The notes beneath the pieces were generated by a model. The model ran no database searches, had not been told where the DNA came from, and saw only the letters and a program-made list of their open reading frames with translations. DNA of 30,459 bases from UBA2450 sp045132035. Its GTDB lineage: Bacteria > Bacillota_I > Bacilli_A > RFN20 > CAG-826. The first letter of the stretch is position 1, and each line of letters begins with the position of its first letter. A program made the translations under genes and the position numbers. The stretch spans positions 1 through 30,459 of the forward strand of contig JBGURM010000009.1 in NCBI GenBank assembly GCA_045132035.1, written 5' to 3'. Of the stretch, positions 1 through 8,296 are shown piece after piece.

Positions 1-25
1 GGCAAAACTATAAGTTTTACCTCCA

Positions 26-47
26 CCCCAGACTATCTGGGGGTTTT
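26..47 (+). terminator. Intrinsic terminator at window start
   Basis: A 7-bp stem CCCCAGA/TCTGGGG with loop CTA is followed by GTTTT. It probably ends a plus-strand transcript that enters from outside the window. A second hairpin, CATCGTG-TTG-CACGATG, lies at 56-72 and has no U-tract; its role is unknown. Confidence 0.6.
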
Positions 48-80
48 AACTCGCTCATCGTGTTGCACGATGGCTCAGAC

Positions 81-107
81 AAAAAAAGAGCAGCAACGCC
101 GCTCTTT
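81..107 (-). terminator. Terminator of the TerB-like gene
   Basis: On the minus strand an 8-bp stem (AGAGCGGC/GCTGCTCT, one G-U pair) with loop GTT is followed by seven T. It sits 19 bp beyond the stop of the gene at 126-554. Confidence 0.75.
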
Positions 108-125
108 AATGTTATTAAAAATGTT

Positions 126-554
126 TTAGCCAACGATTGTGTAGATGTATTTCTTTTCAATTTCGTCAATATTACCATCAGCAGAAATAACCGCTAAGAT
201 GATATAAGCAACAAATTGTTTTTGTTCTTCTGGTAAGCTATCAACAATATTATCAATGCTTTCAAGAGATTGAATTTCGCATGAGTTGCCAATAAAATCA
301 CGTAACTCATGTGGTGATAAGTTACGATCAAAAACAGCGTTAAAGACCTTAGCTTCGTTTGGTGTAATTACGCCATCCGCACCAATTGCTTGTCCCATTA
401 AGACAGCAATAAATGTAATGAGGAACTCTTCTCCTTCTTTATCATTAAGCATGCCGGCTTTACGGAAAAATTCTGTTAATTTATTAACTGAATTAACAGC
501 GATGTTGCATCTTTCTTCTAACGTACAAGAAAGAAATTCTTCAAAAATATCCAT
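126..554 (-). CDS. TerB-like domain protein
   Basis: A 142-residue cytoplasmic protein without signal peptide or membrane segment. It has two acidic motifs in helical context, GADGVITPNEAKVF near residues 58-71 and SADGNIDEIEKKYI near 125-138. This DG-x-I...E pattern is typical of the TerB/tellurite-resistance fold, an all-helical metal-binding stress domain. The length matches a single TerB domain. The start has a clear AAGGAG site. The gene stands alone, with its own promoter (582-611) and terminator (81-107). There is no ter operon partner (TerC, TerD) nearby, so a tellurite role is not implied; the family label is from motifs only. Confidence 0.6.
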   Translation of the reverse strand: MDIFEEFLSCTLEERCNIAVNSVNKLTEFFRKAGMLNDKEGEEFLITFIAVLMGQAIGADGVITPNEAKVFNAVFDRNLSPHELRDFIGNSCEIQSLESIDNIVDSLPEEQKQFVAYIILAVISADGNIDEIEKKYIYTIVG

Positions 555-581
555 TAAATTTTCTCCTTAATATCTGTATTA

Positions 582-611
582 ATTTTAAAGGATATCTACT
601 ATATAAGTCAA
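582..611 (-). promoter_or_regulatory. Putative SigA promoter of the TerB-like gene
   Basis: On the minus strand TTGACT (611-606) is separated by 18 nt from TAAAAT (587-582), 28 nt upstream of the start codon. The rest of 612-744 is AT-rich and I see no gene in it. Confidence 0.45.
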
Positions 612-744
612 AGAAAATAACTTGATTGTTTCTATATTTTTTAAAAACAGATATAGGCGTTATTTTTTTATCATTTATATTCCAAAAAGATGCATAATTC
701 ATCCATTAACACGCAAGAAAGCCACTATTTTATATGTAGCAAAG

Positions 745-772
745 AAAAAGCTGAGCTATCACTAACTCAACT
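745..772 (-). terminator. Terminator of the 829-1440 precursor operon
   Basis: On the minus strand GTTGAG/CTCAGC forms a stem around a 10-nt loop and is followed by TTTTTC. It lies downstream of the second precursor gene. Confidence 0.6.
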
Positions 773-828
773 TTTAACTTTCTATAATCCTTGTAAAAGT
801 CTTATACTCTGTTTTCCAATTTATGGTT

Positions 829-1131
829 TTAGTGTGGGTTATAGCTATCATCTACATACCATACGTAGCCACACTTTTTGCAAGTACGTTTATAACCATC
901 TTTTTTAGGACCGTTTTTGCCACATTTTGGGCAGTCATTTGGATTGATTTTATCCCCAATATCTGAAATAACGCTACAGGCACCACCACCAGCAACGACT
1001 TCTAATTGTTCGTCAGTGAGTTTAACACCTTCTGCTTTAGCCAAAGCTAATAATTCATCGCTGTTCTTACATGCTCTAACTTTAGTGACTTGCTCTTCGG
1101 TTAATCCTTTTAATAAGTCTTTCTTTTCCAT
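829..1131 (-). CDS. Nif11-leader zinc-ribbon precursor peptide, class I core
   Basis: 100 residues. The leader (1-50) begins MEKKDLLKGL, carries Cys21 and ends in VVAGGG (45-50). The leader contains the Nif11-type segment ELLALAKAEGVKLTDEQL and would be cleaved after the glycines by a C39-type peptidase if it behaves like known Nif11/double-glycine precursors. The core has Cys52, then CPKC (67-70) and CKKC (84-87), a spacing suited to one tetracysteine zinc site. It belongs to the class whose core opens ACSV-x-SDIGD. It is the second gene of an operon with 1153-1440, 21 bp downstream, with its own AGGAGG site. The family assignment is firm, the function unknown. Confidence 0.85.
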   Translation of the reverse strand: MEKKDLLKGLTEEQVTKVRACKNSDELLALAKAEGVKLTDEQLEVVAGGGACSVISDIGDKINPNDCPKCGKNGPKKDGYKRTCKKCGYVWYVDDSYNPH

Positions 1132-1152
1132 TTGTAAAACCCTCCTAATTAA

Positions 1153-1440
1153 TTAAGCATCTACATTCCAATGGAATCCACAGTCTTTGCAATCATTCCC
1201 ATACCATTCGTTGATTGAATTCTCATAATAATGTGATGATACTTTACTTGAACCACATTTTGGACATGTAAATGAAGGTGTGCTACGGCACCATCCACCA
1301 CCCGAAATAGCGGCCAATTGTTCATCAGTTAATTCAACGCCTTCTTTTTTCGCTAGTTCGTATAGCTCCTCACTATTCTTACATGCTTTAACTTTAGCGA
1401 TTTGTTCTTCAGTTAAACCTTTTAATAATTCTTGTTTCAT
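1153..1440 (-). CDS. Nif11-leader zinc-ribbon precursor peptide, class II core
   Basis: 95 residues from the ATG at 1440, chosen because GGAGG lies 8 nt upstream; an in-frame TTG at 1446 would be too close to it. The leader ends in ISGGG (45-49). The core has Cys51, CPKC (59-62) and CKDC (84-87), with an aromatic-rich hairpin between the pairs. The opening W-C-R-STP-S-FTCPKCGS is closest to the core of the gene at 25827-26111, about 24 kb away. First gene after the direct-repeat promoter at 1471-1499. Confidence 0.85.
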   Translation of the reverse strand: MKQELLKGLTEEQIAKVKACKNSEELYELAKKEGVELTDEQLAAISGGGWCRSTPSFTCPKCGSSKVSSHYYENSINEWYGNDCKDCGFHWNVDA

Positions 1441-1470
1441 TATCAAGGCCTCCTTTATTAGCTATATATT

Positions 1471-1499
1471 ATCATGGCGGTTGTCACAAAAGTGCCACA
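1471..1499 (-). promoter_or_regulatory. Direct-repeat promoter for the 1153/829 operon
   Basis: On the minus strand TGTGGCA-CTTT-TGTGACA (1499-1482), then 5 nt, then CATGAT (1476-1471). It is the same arrangement as nine other sites in the window. Confidence 0.75.
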
Positions 1500-1517
1500 A
1501 AATCGAAAGAATATGTC

Positions 1518-1557
1518 TACAAAAAATAAAGGTGATACATCGTAGTGATGTACCACC
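1518..1557 (-). terminator. Terminator of the CxxC-repeat lipoprotein gene
   Basis: On the minus strand GGTGGTACATC/GATGTATCACC forms an 11-bp stem (one G-U) around ACTAC and is followed by TTTATTTTTT. Confidence 0.8.
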
Positions 1558-1580
1558 ATAAACTATAGATTATTTGATGT

Positions 1581-3215
1581 TTAATTAGAGGAATTATTAA
1601 CCCAAACAATGGTTTCAATAAAGATTGAGTTTGTTGTGTAGGCTGATAAATAAACACCATTAGTAGCTTCATCTGCTGTTACTTTGTGTTCAATAAATTG
1701 AACATCAGCAGCAGTTGTAACTTTTGGAACAACAATCTTATCAGCATCAGTTAAGCCAAATTTAATACCTCTATTACTTCCGCCAGAATTTGCTTTAACC
1801 TTAATGACATCGCCTTCAGCAACACCAGTAATATGGAAGTATCTGTCTGTCCAAGCGGTTTCGTTTGGTTCAATCTTATTACCGCCACCGTCTTTTGCTG
1901 GATCTAATTTGAATGCTTTAACGCCTGCTGCATCATTTGCTACTGCTAATTTAGCAGCTACTGCATAGATGAAACTACAGTTTTTAGATAAGACGTGTTC
2001 TGTTTTAGATGATTCGTCTGTCCAATCTGCTGCGTTAGCAATAGTGATTTCTTTTTGAGCTGGATCGACATATTCAAGTGGATCATGTTGCCATGTTTTT
2101 CCACAAACTGTACATGTATCTTCTTGATATGTTTTTGGGTTTTCTGCTGTTGGTTCTTCTGCGTCCTTATGTTTTGTTGGATCAGGAGTGCATGCTTCTT
2201 TGCCTTCGTGAACTGTGTGACAAACTGTACATTCGTGCCAGTGGAATCCATCACCGCTAACATAATGTTCATCATCCCATGTATGTGCTGATCTTGCTTT
2301 GTCAAAGACAGTAACGGTAAGGTTACATTTAGAACATGTATAAACTGTTGATCCTCTACTTGAACATGTTGCTGCTGCGCCATCTGCCTTTGAGAATTCG
2401 TGAGCACATGTGTCATAAATGACTTGGACTGCGTAGAAGTTGTTAGCGCCAGTAACTGCGCCAACATAGACTTTGCCTTTTCCAACAACGTGGAATTCTT
2501 TAGCTTCTACTGCGCTACCGCTTGTGTAATTACCACTGATTTGATATGCATCGAGTTTGCCTTCAGTTGTAACTAATGCTGGATCATCCCAAATTGCGAC
2601 TTGTCTATTCAAATCACTTGAAGATGAAGTCATTGAGTAGGCAATAATACGACCGGCTTTTTCCATATTGATTTCAATTGTACGGTCGCCAGCGTTTTGA
2701 GAAGCACCATTACTCTTAATACGTTTAGCAGATGTAACTGCTTCTCCATTAACTGGAGTGTATTCTTTTGCGCTTGCGTCTACTGAGAACTTGTAACTTG
2801 AAGAAGCATTGAGATAAATACCTTCAGCGAGTTTTGTTCTTTCTGTGATGTCACCATTTTGGAGATTGTCAAAGCTATAAACGCCTGCTGCGGCAAAGAC
2901 TTCGACAGTTACTGTTTTTGTGTAACCACAATCTACGCATTCGTAAAGAATAACGCCTGTACCTGGGGTTCCTTCATCAAAATTGTGAGGAACGGTAGCT
3001 TTTTTGTCGTGGCACTTGCTGCATTCTTCGTGGTGGCCTGCTTCTCCATCACTAACAAATCTGTATGTATGTTCGCAAGTTGGTTCAACTTCACCGCCAC
3101 CACCTGGGGTGCCGCCTCCGCTACCACCGCCACCTTGGCTTCCTCCCGAGGCTGGTGTACATGCTGCAAGCATCATACCGATTGCTAATAAAGATAATAG
3201 TTTTTTTGCTTTCAT
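1581..3215 (-). CDS. Secreted lipoprotein with CxxC repeat modules
   Basis: 544 residues. A lipoprotein signal peptide with lipobox LAAC (Cys19) is followed by a Gly/Ser-rich flexible linker to about residue 45, as expected for a surface-anchored lipoprotein. Residues 47-100 and about 270-380 hold repeated short Cys/His modules: CEH...CSKCH, CVDCG, CSKC, CTVCH, CTVCG. These resemble the tandem CxxC surface modules of many gut Bacillota. The C-terminal half (about 385-540) looks beta-rich and adhesin- or carbohydrate-binding-like, but I do not recognise a named family. It has its own terminator at 1518-1557 and an AGAAAGGA ribosome site. It does not carry the direct-repeat promoter. Function unknown. 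Confidence 0.75.
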   Translation of the reverse strand: MKAKKLLSLLAIGMMLAACTPASGGSQGGGGSGGGTPGGGGEVEPTCEHTYRFVSDGEAGHHEECSKCHDKKATVPHNFDEGTPGTGVILYECVDCGYTKTVTVEVFAAAGVYSFDNLQNGDITERTKLAEGIYLNASSSYKFSVDASAKEYTPVNGEAVTSAKRIKSNGASQNAGDRTIEINMEKAGRIIAYSMTSSSSDLNRQVAIWDDPALVTTEGKLDAYQISGNYTSGSAVEAKEFHVVGKGKVYVGAVTGANNFYAVQVIYDTCAHEFSKADGAAATCSSRGSTVYTCSKCNLTVTVFDKARSAHTWDDEHYVSGDGFHWHECTVCHTVHEGKEACTPDPTKHKDAEEPTAENPKTYQEDTCTVCGKTWQHDPLEYVDPAQKEITIANAADWTDESSKTEHVLSKNCSFIYAVAAKLAVANDAAGVKAFKLDPAKDGGGNKIEPNETAWTDRYFHITGVAEGDVIKVKANSGGSNRGIKFGLTDADKIVVPKVTTAADVQFIEHKVTADEATNGVYLSAYTTNSIFIETIVWVNNSSN

Positions 3216-3289
3216 GTTTTTGTCCTTTCTAATATCTTTTTGCCATATTTTTATGTCTTATGTGACATCTCGAATAATTATCATTATTT

Positions 3290-3342
3290 ATTCTTCTAGT
3301 TCGAGAAGGCTAGAAGAATTTTATCTAAACGCAAATGCGTTT
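3290..3342. terminator. Two hairpins between the PL9 gene and the lipoprotein gene
   Basis: ATTCTTCTAG (3290-3299) pairs perfectly with CTAGAAGAAT (3310-3319). AAACGC (3327-3332) pairs with GCGTTT (3337-3342). Both lie just after the stop of the pectate lyase gene. Neither has a strong minus-strand U-tract, so they may stabilise the mRNA end rather than terminate efficiently. Confidence 0.45.
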
Positions 3343-3353
3343 TAATAAACTAA

Positions 3354-6300
3354 TTAGAACTCCATGAATTTGAGAGTGTAATAAGGAGCCACTGATGGAT
3401 TATTAATCCAATCTTCACCAAGATTAACCGCGGAAACCTTAGTAATATCTTTAATATCTTCTTTAGTGTAAACACTGACATCAAATCCAGCTTCGTAGTC
3501 TTGGAATAAACCACCACAATAGCTAACACTAGCGTATGCGGAGTGTCTTCCTAAGATTGGTGAACAGTTCTTTTCAGCAACCACTAATGGTTCAACACTG
3601 CCTTTATGGTAAAGATCAGCCATACATAAGCAGTTATAGAATGAAATTCTAGCAGAACCTGCTTGTCCACCTAAAACACCACCGCAGTAATTACCACTAG
3701 TCTTTACTGAGCCATTAACAACAACTTGTCTTACATCTAAAGAGTAAGTAATTGTTGGTTTTTGATCATCAAATCTACCGATAACACCGCCAGCATATGT
3801 TGAAGTGAAAATATTAGCGGAAACTAAGATGTAATCCATTTTAAGTTTGAAGTTAACTAATGGAGAAGCTGTAGTTTGGCATAATCCAACAATACCTGCA
3901 GCATCTTTACTATCCGCAGTAATTGTGTGAGCAGCGTCATTAATGACGGAAACGTGAGAGATATTTGTTTCTGTACCTTCAAACACTTGTCCGATTAAGC
4001 CACCGACTCTTTCCTTGCCATTCGATTTAACATTTGTAATATGAACGTTATAAACGTTACCGCCAGTCATTTTACCAATGATACCAACTTGTTTATTAGA
4101 TCCACCACAATCGAAATCTAATTCGTTGAATTTAACGTTTTCAATTGTACCGCCTTCAACGTTAGACCAAATACACGCGGAAGCGTCAGATAATGATTTA
4201 ACTTTAACGTTAGAAATTGTGTGACCTAAACCATTAAATAAGCCTCTAAATGTTTTCTTACTTGTTCCAGTTTGGCAAGCCTTGCCAGTAAAGTCTAAAT
4301 CATTCTTTAATAAGTAAATTGAGCTTGATGAAGTTTCACCAGAGAACACTTTATTGAATTCTTCAACACTTGTGATTTCAACTACGTTAACAGGTGATTT
4401 ATAAACTTCACTTGTGATTTCACCACTTAAGTTTGTTAAAACATAGTAAATATAATATTTAGCGTTATTTGTGTGTTGGAAGTTATATGAAATTGAATCA
4501 TTTCTGAATTCTTTCACTTCGCCACTTTCAACAATTTGTTCACCAGTGATATCGTTTCTTTCAGTATCACTTGTGCAAACATATAGTCTTCCTGTCGCGG
4601 ATGTTAAATCACCAGAAATATTGAAACCATCCTTATTAATTGTAATTAAGTTAGATTGTTTATCGAATTCAACTTTTGCAGTTGCAGATGTGACATAAAC
4701 TTCATATGTATAGAGTTTAGAATCTCCGGTTGTTTTTATCGTGATAAGATTTTCCACCTTATAAACACCAGCTTTAGAGGTTGTGAAGCCTTTTACTTCG
4801 TAGAAAGAGGCATTCTTATCAGCAGCGTAGAAGAATCTTCTAGTAATTGTGTAAGCATCTTTTGGAAGTGCTTTACCACTATAATCGTTACCATTAGTAA
4901 CCACTAATTCTGGTAATGAGTGATCAGTAAAGGAATCAAAAATATATCTACCATTAATAATACCGACTGCAGAAATTTCACCAATTGATGGGGTTCCTGG
5001 TTGAACAACGATATGGAATGTCTTTGTTGATGACATGCCTTTATATTTAATTTCAACTGATAAATCAACTTCTTTAGGGCCATCTAATCCACGATAGACA
5101 ATAATCCTACGTTGTCTACTAGCAGAAGCAGAAAGCGGTGTTAAATCACCAATTTCAATAACAGAAGAATCACTACTTGTCCACACTAACGTAGCATCGT
5201 TTAAAGAACCTAAAACTTTGAAATCTTGATAAACAGCCTCAGTGTTAACTGGAAGGAAGATAACGTTATTATAAAGAGCTAAAATAGCGTCATTTTGAGA
5301 AGGAAGTTTAGAATAATCGGTCCATTCATAGTGGGTATATTCATCCCAACTTGCTTTTGATAAATCAGCGCCAATCTTATTATCATCGCCAAGAAGTACG
5401 CTATAATCCTTAATCTTTAAAATATTACCCATGTTAATTGAGTAATCTGAATTTCTATAATCTTTATGGACATCATAATTATTTAAACCAGAGAGATTGT
5501 ATGTATATTTACTTCCATCAAATTCGATAGGCATTTTCTCAACTACCGCTGAAGGATCTAATGCGTTAATAACATTACCAGTGATGCCAAGTTTTGTATC
5601 TGCATCGATACTACCAACAATCTTATATGCACTCTTATCACCAAATCTGGTGCCAAGAATTGTATCACTTAAGCAACCACGAACAGCGTCCTTACCAACT
5701 GAAGTAGACCAACTACTCTTCAATGAAAGAGATTTCTTTACGATGTTATAGGAATATGTTTGACGAGAAACATCAATATTCGCACATTCATCACCAGACT
5801 CTTGTTCGCTTGTTCCTTTAACGATTTGTCCATAGTTTTCATCAGACAATGTATCGCAAACAATTGCGCCATTATCCACCGATGTACATTGATCTGTGTA
5901 GATAGTTCCTGGGTTAGAGTTATCTGTAATACCATGCATTTTGTTATTAAATGCCATGGAGTTATATAAATAGGTATCACCTTCCATGATGGAACCGCCT
6001 AATTTAAAGCCATTACCATCACCATCACGTGTGTTGAAAGAATAATCTTTGTAGTTTCCACTAGCGTCTTTTTCACCAAATACTGATTTATCAAAAGATC
6101 TAAATCTAGCGTTACATGTACCTTGGTTTTCCATTAAGAAACCATTTTCAAAAGCAACACAGTTATAAATAATTACTGCTCCGATATTACCAGAGTCCGT
6201 TTTAGCGTATAAGTCCCAACCATCATCTGAGTTACGATAAGCAATACAACCATCAAAAACATTGCCATATCCAATAGTTAACTTTGCCGCAAATCCATCT

Positions 6301-6986
6301 GCGTTTTCACCATAAGTTTCGTTATCGTAATTGTTAAATGATGTACAGTCTCTAATATAGTTAAAGCTTGGCCATCTATCGATTGTGGAATAATTTCCAT
6401 CCGCTCTACCTAATTGAAGACCACTATCACGGTTATTGTAGAATTGGGATCTTTCGATAATGTTATAACTACCACCGATATATAAACCATTATCTCCAGC
6501 GCCACAAATATCAATGCCAGTCCAATAGACATAATTACCATTAATACTGACACCTCTATTTATGCTGTTAAATAAAGAGTCATAAAAATCTATGACAACA
6601 TTTTTGTCTGTTTCACTCTTAATAGTGATGTATTTGTTATATTCTCCAGATATGCTACTCATGATTCTGACATAGTCACCCTTCATAACATATCTTTCAC
6701 CAGTAAGAATAATCGTATCTCCTGGTTGAACTTTTTCTTTGTCTTCTAAAAGGTAAATACTTTCCGGATCATCTTTACTTAAACCAGTGCCGTGATTTGC
6801 CTTTGTTTTTTCAGGAGAAACATAGTAAGTTTTGCCCATTCCAGTAACCGCATTAATATCTAAATAAGCGGAGACTGTAGGGTTTTCACTTAATAATTTG
6901 CTGATTTTGTTATTAGAACTATTAACAACAGTTGTTTGGGTCAAGCCACCTGTTAGTAACAAGAAAAGTAAAATAATAAACTTCAT
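3354..6986 (-). CDS. Secreted PL9-family pectate lyase with Ig-like and GLUG-like C-terminal regions
   Basis: 1210 residues from the ATG at 6986; the ATG at 6992 is only 1 nt from GGAG, the one at 6986 is 7 nt away. An N-terminal Sec signal is followed by a right-handed beta-helix (about 50-420). The motif NADGFAAKLT and then NSDDGWDLY puts aspartates at about 230, 254, 255 and 258. That spacing (0, +24, +25, +28) equals the calcium site known for PL9 Pel9A. GNGFKLGG at about 325-332 carries the likely catalytic lysine. PL9 enzymes cleave polygalacturonate by beta-elimination. The middle (about 570-860) looks like Ig-type beta domains. The end (about 900-1130) has repeats such as GLFNGLGHTI and VGGLIGQV that resemble GLUG beta-helix modules. 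It follows the lipoprotein gene at 6997-7644, whose stop overlaps its ribosome site. Confidence 0.85.
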   Translation of the reverse strand: MKFIILLFLLLTGGLTQTTVVNSSNNKISKLLSENPTVSAYLDINAVTGMGKTYYVSPEKTKANHGTGLSKDDPESIYLLEDKEKVQPGDTIILTGERYVMKGDYVRIMSSISGEYNKYITIKSETDKNVVIDFYDSLFNSINRGVSINGNYVYWTGIDICGAGDNGLYIGGSYNIIERSQFYNNRDSGLQLGRADGNYSTIDRWPSFNYIRDCTSFNNYDNETYGENADGFAAKLTIGYGNVFDGCIAYRNSDDGWDLYAKTDSGNIGAVIIYNCVAFENGFLMENQGTCNARFRSFDKSVFGEKDASGNYKDYSFNTRDGDGNGFKLGGSIMEGDTYLYNSMAFNNKMHGITDNSNPGTIYTDQCTSVDNGAIVCDTLSDENYGQIVKGTSEQESGDECANIDVSRQTYSYNIVKKSLSLKSSWSTSVGKDAVRGCLSDTILGTRFGDKSAYKIVGSIDADTKLGITGNVINALDPSAVVEKMPIEFDGSKYTYNLSGLNNYDVHKDYRNSDYSINMGNILKIKDYSVLLGDDNKIGADLSKASWDEYTHYEWTDYSKLPSQNDAILALYNNVIFLPVNTEAVYQDFKVLGSLNDATLVWTSSDSSVIEIGDLTPLSASASRQRRIIVYRGLDGPKEVDLSVEIKYKGMSSTKTFHIVVQPGTPSIGEISAVGIINGRYIFDSFTDHSLPELVVTNGNDYSGKALPKDAYTITRRFFYAADKNASFYEVKGFTTSKAGVYKVENLITIKTTGDSKLYTYEVYVTSATAKVEFDKQSNLITINKDGFNISGDLTSATGRLYVCTSDTERNDITGEQIVESGEVKEFRNDSISYNFQHTNNAKYYIYYVLTNLSGEITSEVYKSPVNVVEITSVEEFNKVFSGETSSSSIYLLKNDLDFTGKACQTGTSKKTFRGLFNGLGHTISNVKVKSLSDASACIWSNVEGGTIENVKFNELDFDCGGSNKQVGIIGKMTGGNVYNVHITNVKSNGKERVGGLIGQVFEGTETNISHVSVINDAAHTITADSKDAAGIVGLCQTTASPLVNFKLKMDYILVSANIFTSTYAGGVIGRFDDQKPTITYSLDVRQVVVNGSVKTSGNYCGGVLGGQAGSARISFYNCLCMADLYHKGSVEPLVVAEKNCSPILGRHSAYASVSYCGGLFQDYEAGFDVSVYTKEDIKDITKVSAVNLGEDWINNPSVAPYYTLKFMEF

Positions 6987-6996
6987 AATCATTCTC

Positions 6997-7644
6997 CTAT
7001 TCCGTTACTGTGTAGTTGACTAAAGTCGAACGACTACTGCCATTCTCTTCAGTGTATGTGACTAATAAACTTCCCGCTCCAACAGATAAAGTGCTATAAG
7101 AATCTTTTGGATAGGAAATACCAAAAGTCGCCATTGAAATTTGTCTTTGTGATCCATTGACATATGTGACATTGAATCTCCAAGTATTCATCATCACATC
7201 TTCACCAGCTTTTTGAGTGAACTTGCCAACTGTTGTGTCAACCTTAAATGAGCTTAATTGAACATCAACATATACGAATTCGAAAGAAGATAATAGCTTT
7301 CCGCCTTCTGTCGCTCTTGCTTCAACCCAGATTTGATATCTACCAGCGGTGACATTAGAAATATCGCCAACATCTTTAGCGCCTTGCCAATAACTAACCG
7401 TGTAGTCACTAATTTCAATCTTCTTGGAGTTATCTTTGTTTGTTAAATAGACTTTTAAATCATCAATAGAGACAGTGTCTCCTTCAACATAATTTGTTTT
7501 TTCTTTTTCAATGATTAATCCAGTACAATCGCTTCTGTCTTCTTTTTCCCCTTCACCACCGCTACTTGAGTTATTTCCTCCACAAGCGGCAAGGCAAAAA
7601 GGAACAAACAGTAAAATTAAAAATTTTTTCTTGTTCATATTCAT
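6997..7644 (-). CDS. Lipoprotein with bacterial Ig-like domains
   Basis: 215 residues. The signal peptide ends in lipobox LAAC (Cys21), followed by a Ser/Gly/Glu-rich linker. Residues about 40-115 look like a Big_3-type Ig-like domain (YVEGDTVSIDDLKVYLTN...DYTV pattern). A second beta domain of similar outline follows to the end. There are no catalytic motifs. It is probably the first gene of an operon with the pectate lyase: its TAG stop overlaps the lyase ribosome site. It may therefore be a surface partner that binds substrate or the enzyme; that is inference. Starts at 7644 (ATG) and 7638 (ATG) are both possible; the ribosome site (GAGAG) is weak. Confidence 0.7.
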   Translation of the reverse strand: MNMNKKKFLILLFVPFCLAACGGNNSSSGGEGEKEDRSDCTGLIIEKEKTNYVEGDTVSIDDLKVYLTNKDNSKKIEISDYTVSYWQGAKDVGDISNVTAGRYQIWVEARATEGGKLLSSFEFVYVDVQLSSFKVDTTVGKFTQKAGEDVMMNTWRFNVTYVNGSQRQISMATFGISYPKDSYSTLSVGAGSLLVTYTEENGSSRSTLVNYTVTE

Positions 7645-7668
7645 TCTGCTCTCGTTGTATACAAGACT

Positions 7669-7697
7669 ATTTTAGAATGATATACATTTCTAAACAA
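7669..7697 (-). promoter_or_regulatory. Putative SigA promoter of the lipoprotein-pectate lyase operon
   Basis: On the minus strand TTGTTT (7697-7692), a 17-nt spacer and TAAAAT (7674-7669). No direct-repeat element is present. Confidence 0.45.
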
Positions 7698-7784
7698 GAC
7701 AAAAATATTGATACGCCTATGATTTCTGTTCTTTTCCATTTAAGAAAAAGAAAACATTAAACTTGCATAGAAACTTTAAAATAA

Positions 7785-7814
7785 CAAAAAACTGAGCGTT
7801 ATTATCACGCCCAG
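7785..7814 (-). terminator. Terminator of the precursor gene at 7829
   Basis: On the minus strand CTGGGCGT/ACGCTCAG forms an 8-bp stem (one G-U) around a 7-nt loop and is followed by TTTTTTG. Confidence 0.75.
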
Positions 7815-7828
7815 TCATATCAGTTATT

Positions 7829-8116
7829 TTATTGAAGATTCTTATTAACTGTGATTTTGTTGCAGTACTTGCATCTATACCAAGCATCGCTAACTTTTTC
7901 CATGCAGTGTCGATTTAGACATTCTGGACATTGCATTTCGTCAATTTCATACCATTCTTTTGATTTGCCACATCCACCATTAACGGCTTCTAATTGCTCA
8001 TCAGTTAATTCAACGCCTTCAGCTTTAGCTAAAGAGATGATTTCTTCAGGTGATTTACATGCCTCGACTTTAGCGATTTGTTCTTGAGTTAAACCTTTTA
8101 ATAATTCTTGTTTCAT
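7829..8116 (-). CDS. Nif11-leader zinc-ribbon precursor peptide, singleton core
   Basis: 95 residues. The leader (1-48) ends VNGG without the third glycine, and Cys49 follows at once. The core has CPEC (63-66), an extra Cys71 preceded by His70, and CKYC (82-85). It lacks the usual C-terminal CGxxW, having CNKITV instead, so it is the most divergent core in the window. The gene is alone between its own terminator and a direct-repeat promoter (8148-8176). It is divergent from the hydrolase gene at 8297, whose promoter carries the same element. Confidence 0.85.
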   Translation of the reverse strand: MKQELLKGLTQEQIAKVEACKSPEEIISLAKAEGVELTDEQLEAVNGGCGKSKEWYEIDEMQCPECLNRHCMEKVSDAWYRCKYCNKITVNKNLQ

Positions 8117-8147
8117 AGTTATGCCTCTCTTCTTACAAACTTATATT

Positions 8148-8176
8148 ATCATGACTACTGTCACAAAAGTGCCACA
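8148..8176 (-). promoter_or_regulatory. Direct-repeat promoter of the precursor gene at 7829
   Basis: On the minus strand TGTGGCA-CTTT-TGTGACA (8176-8159), 5 nt, CATGAT (8153-8148). The repeat lies 62 bp from the equivalent plus-strand repeat. Confidence 0.75.
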
Positions 8177-8238
8177 CAAAATTATGTGGCTATTTAATCG
8201 TTATATTACGCCTATACAAAATGAAATATCTTTTATTT

Positions 8239-8267
8239 TGTGACACTTTTGTGACAATTACTGTGAT
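8239..8267 (+). promoter_or_regulatory. Direct-repeat promoter of the hydrolase operon
   Basis: TGTGACA-CTTT-TGTGACA (8239-8256), 5 nt, TGTGAT (8262-8267). Here both half-sites are identical. It places a secreted hydrolase and a lipoprotein under the same control as the precursor genes. Confidence 0.75.
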
Positions 8268-8296
8268 AACATCTAAATATTAAAGGAGGTATGCAT

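Noticed and set aside
1482..1499. Reading TGGCAC in the shared promoter element as a sigma-54 -24 box
   Set aside because: The bases at the -12 position are not GC, and one site lacks GGCAC altogether, while a TATGAT-type box at fixed distance fits a SigA promoter.
1958..2488. 176-codon Gln-rich frame inside the lipoprotein gene
   Set aside because: It is an out-of-phase shadow of the 1581-3215 gene, without ribosome site or recognisable domain.
3253..3268. Dyad ATGTC-N6-GACAT upstream of the CxxC lipoprotein as a further member of the direct-repeat promoter set
   Set aside because: It is an inverted repeat without the TGTGRCA tandem pattern and without the fixed -10 distance.
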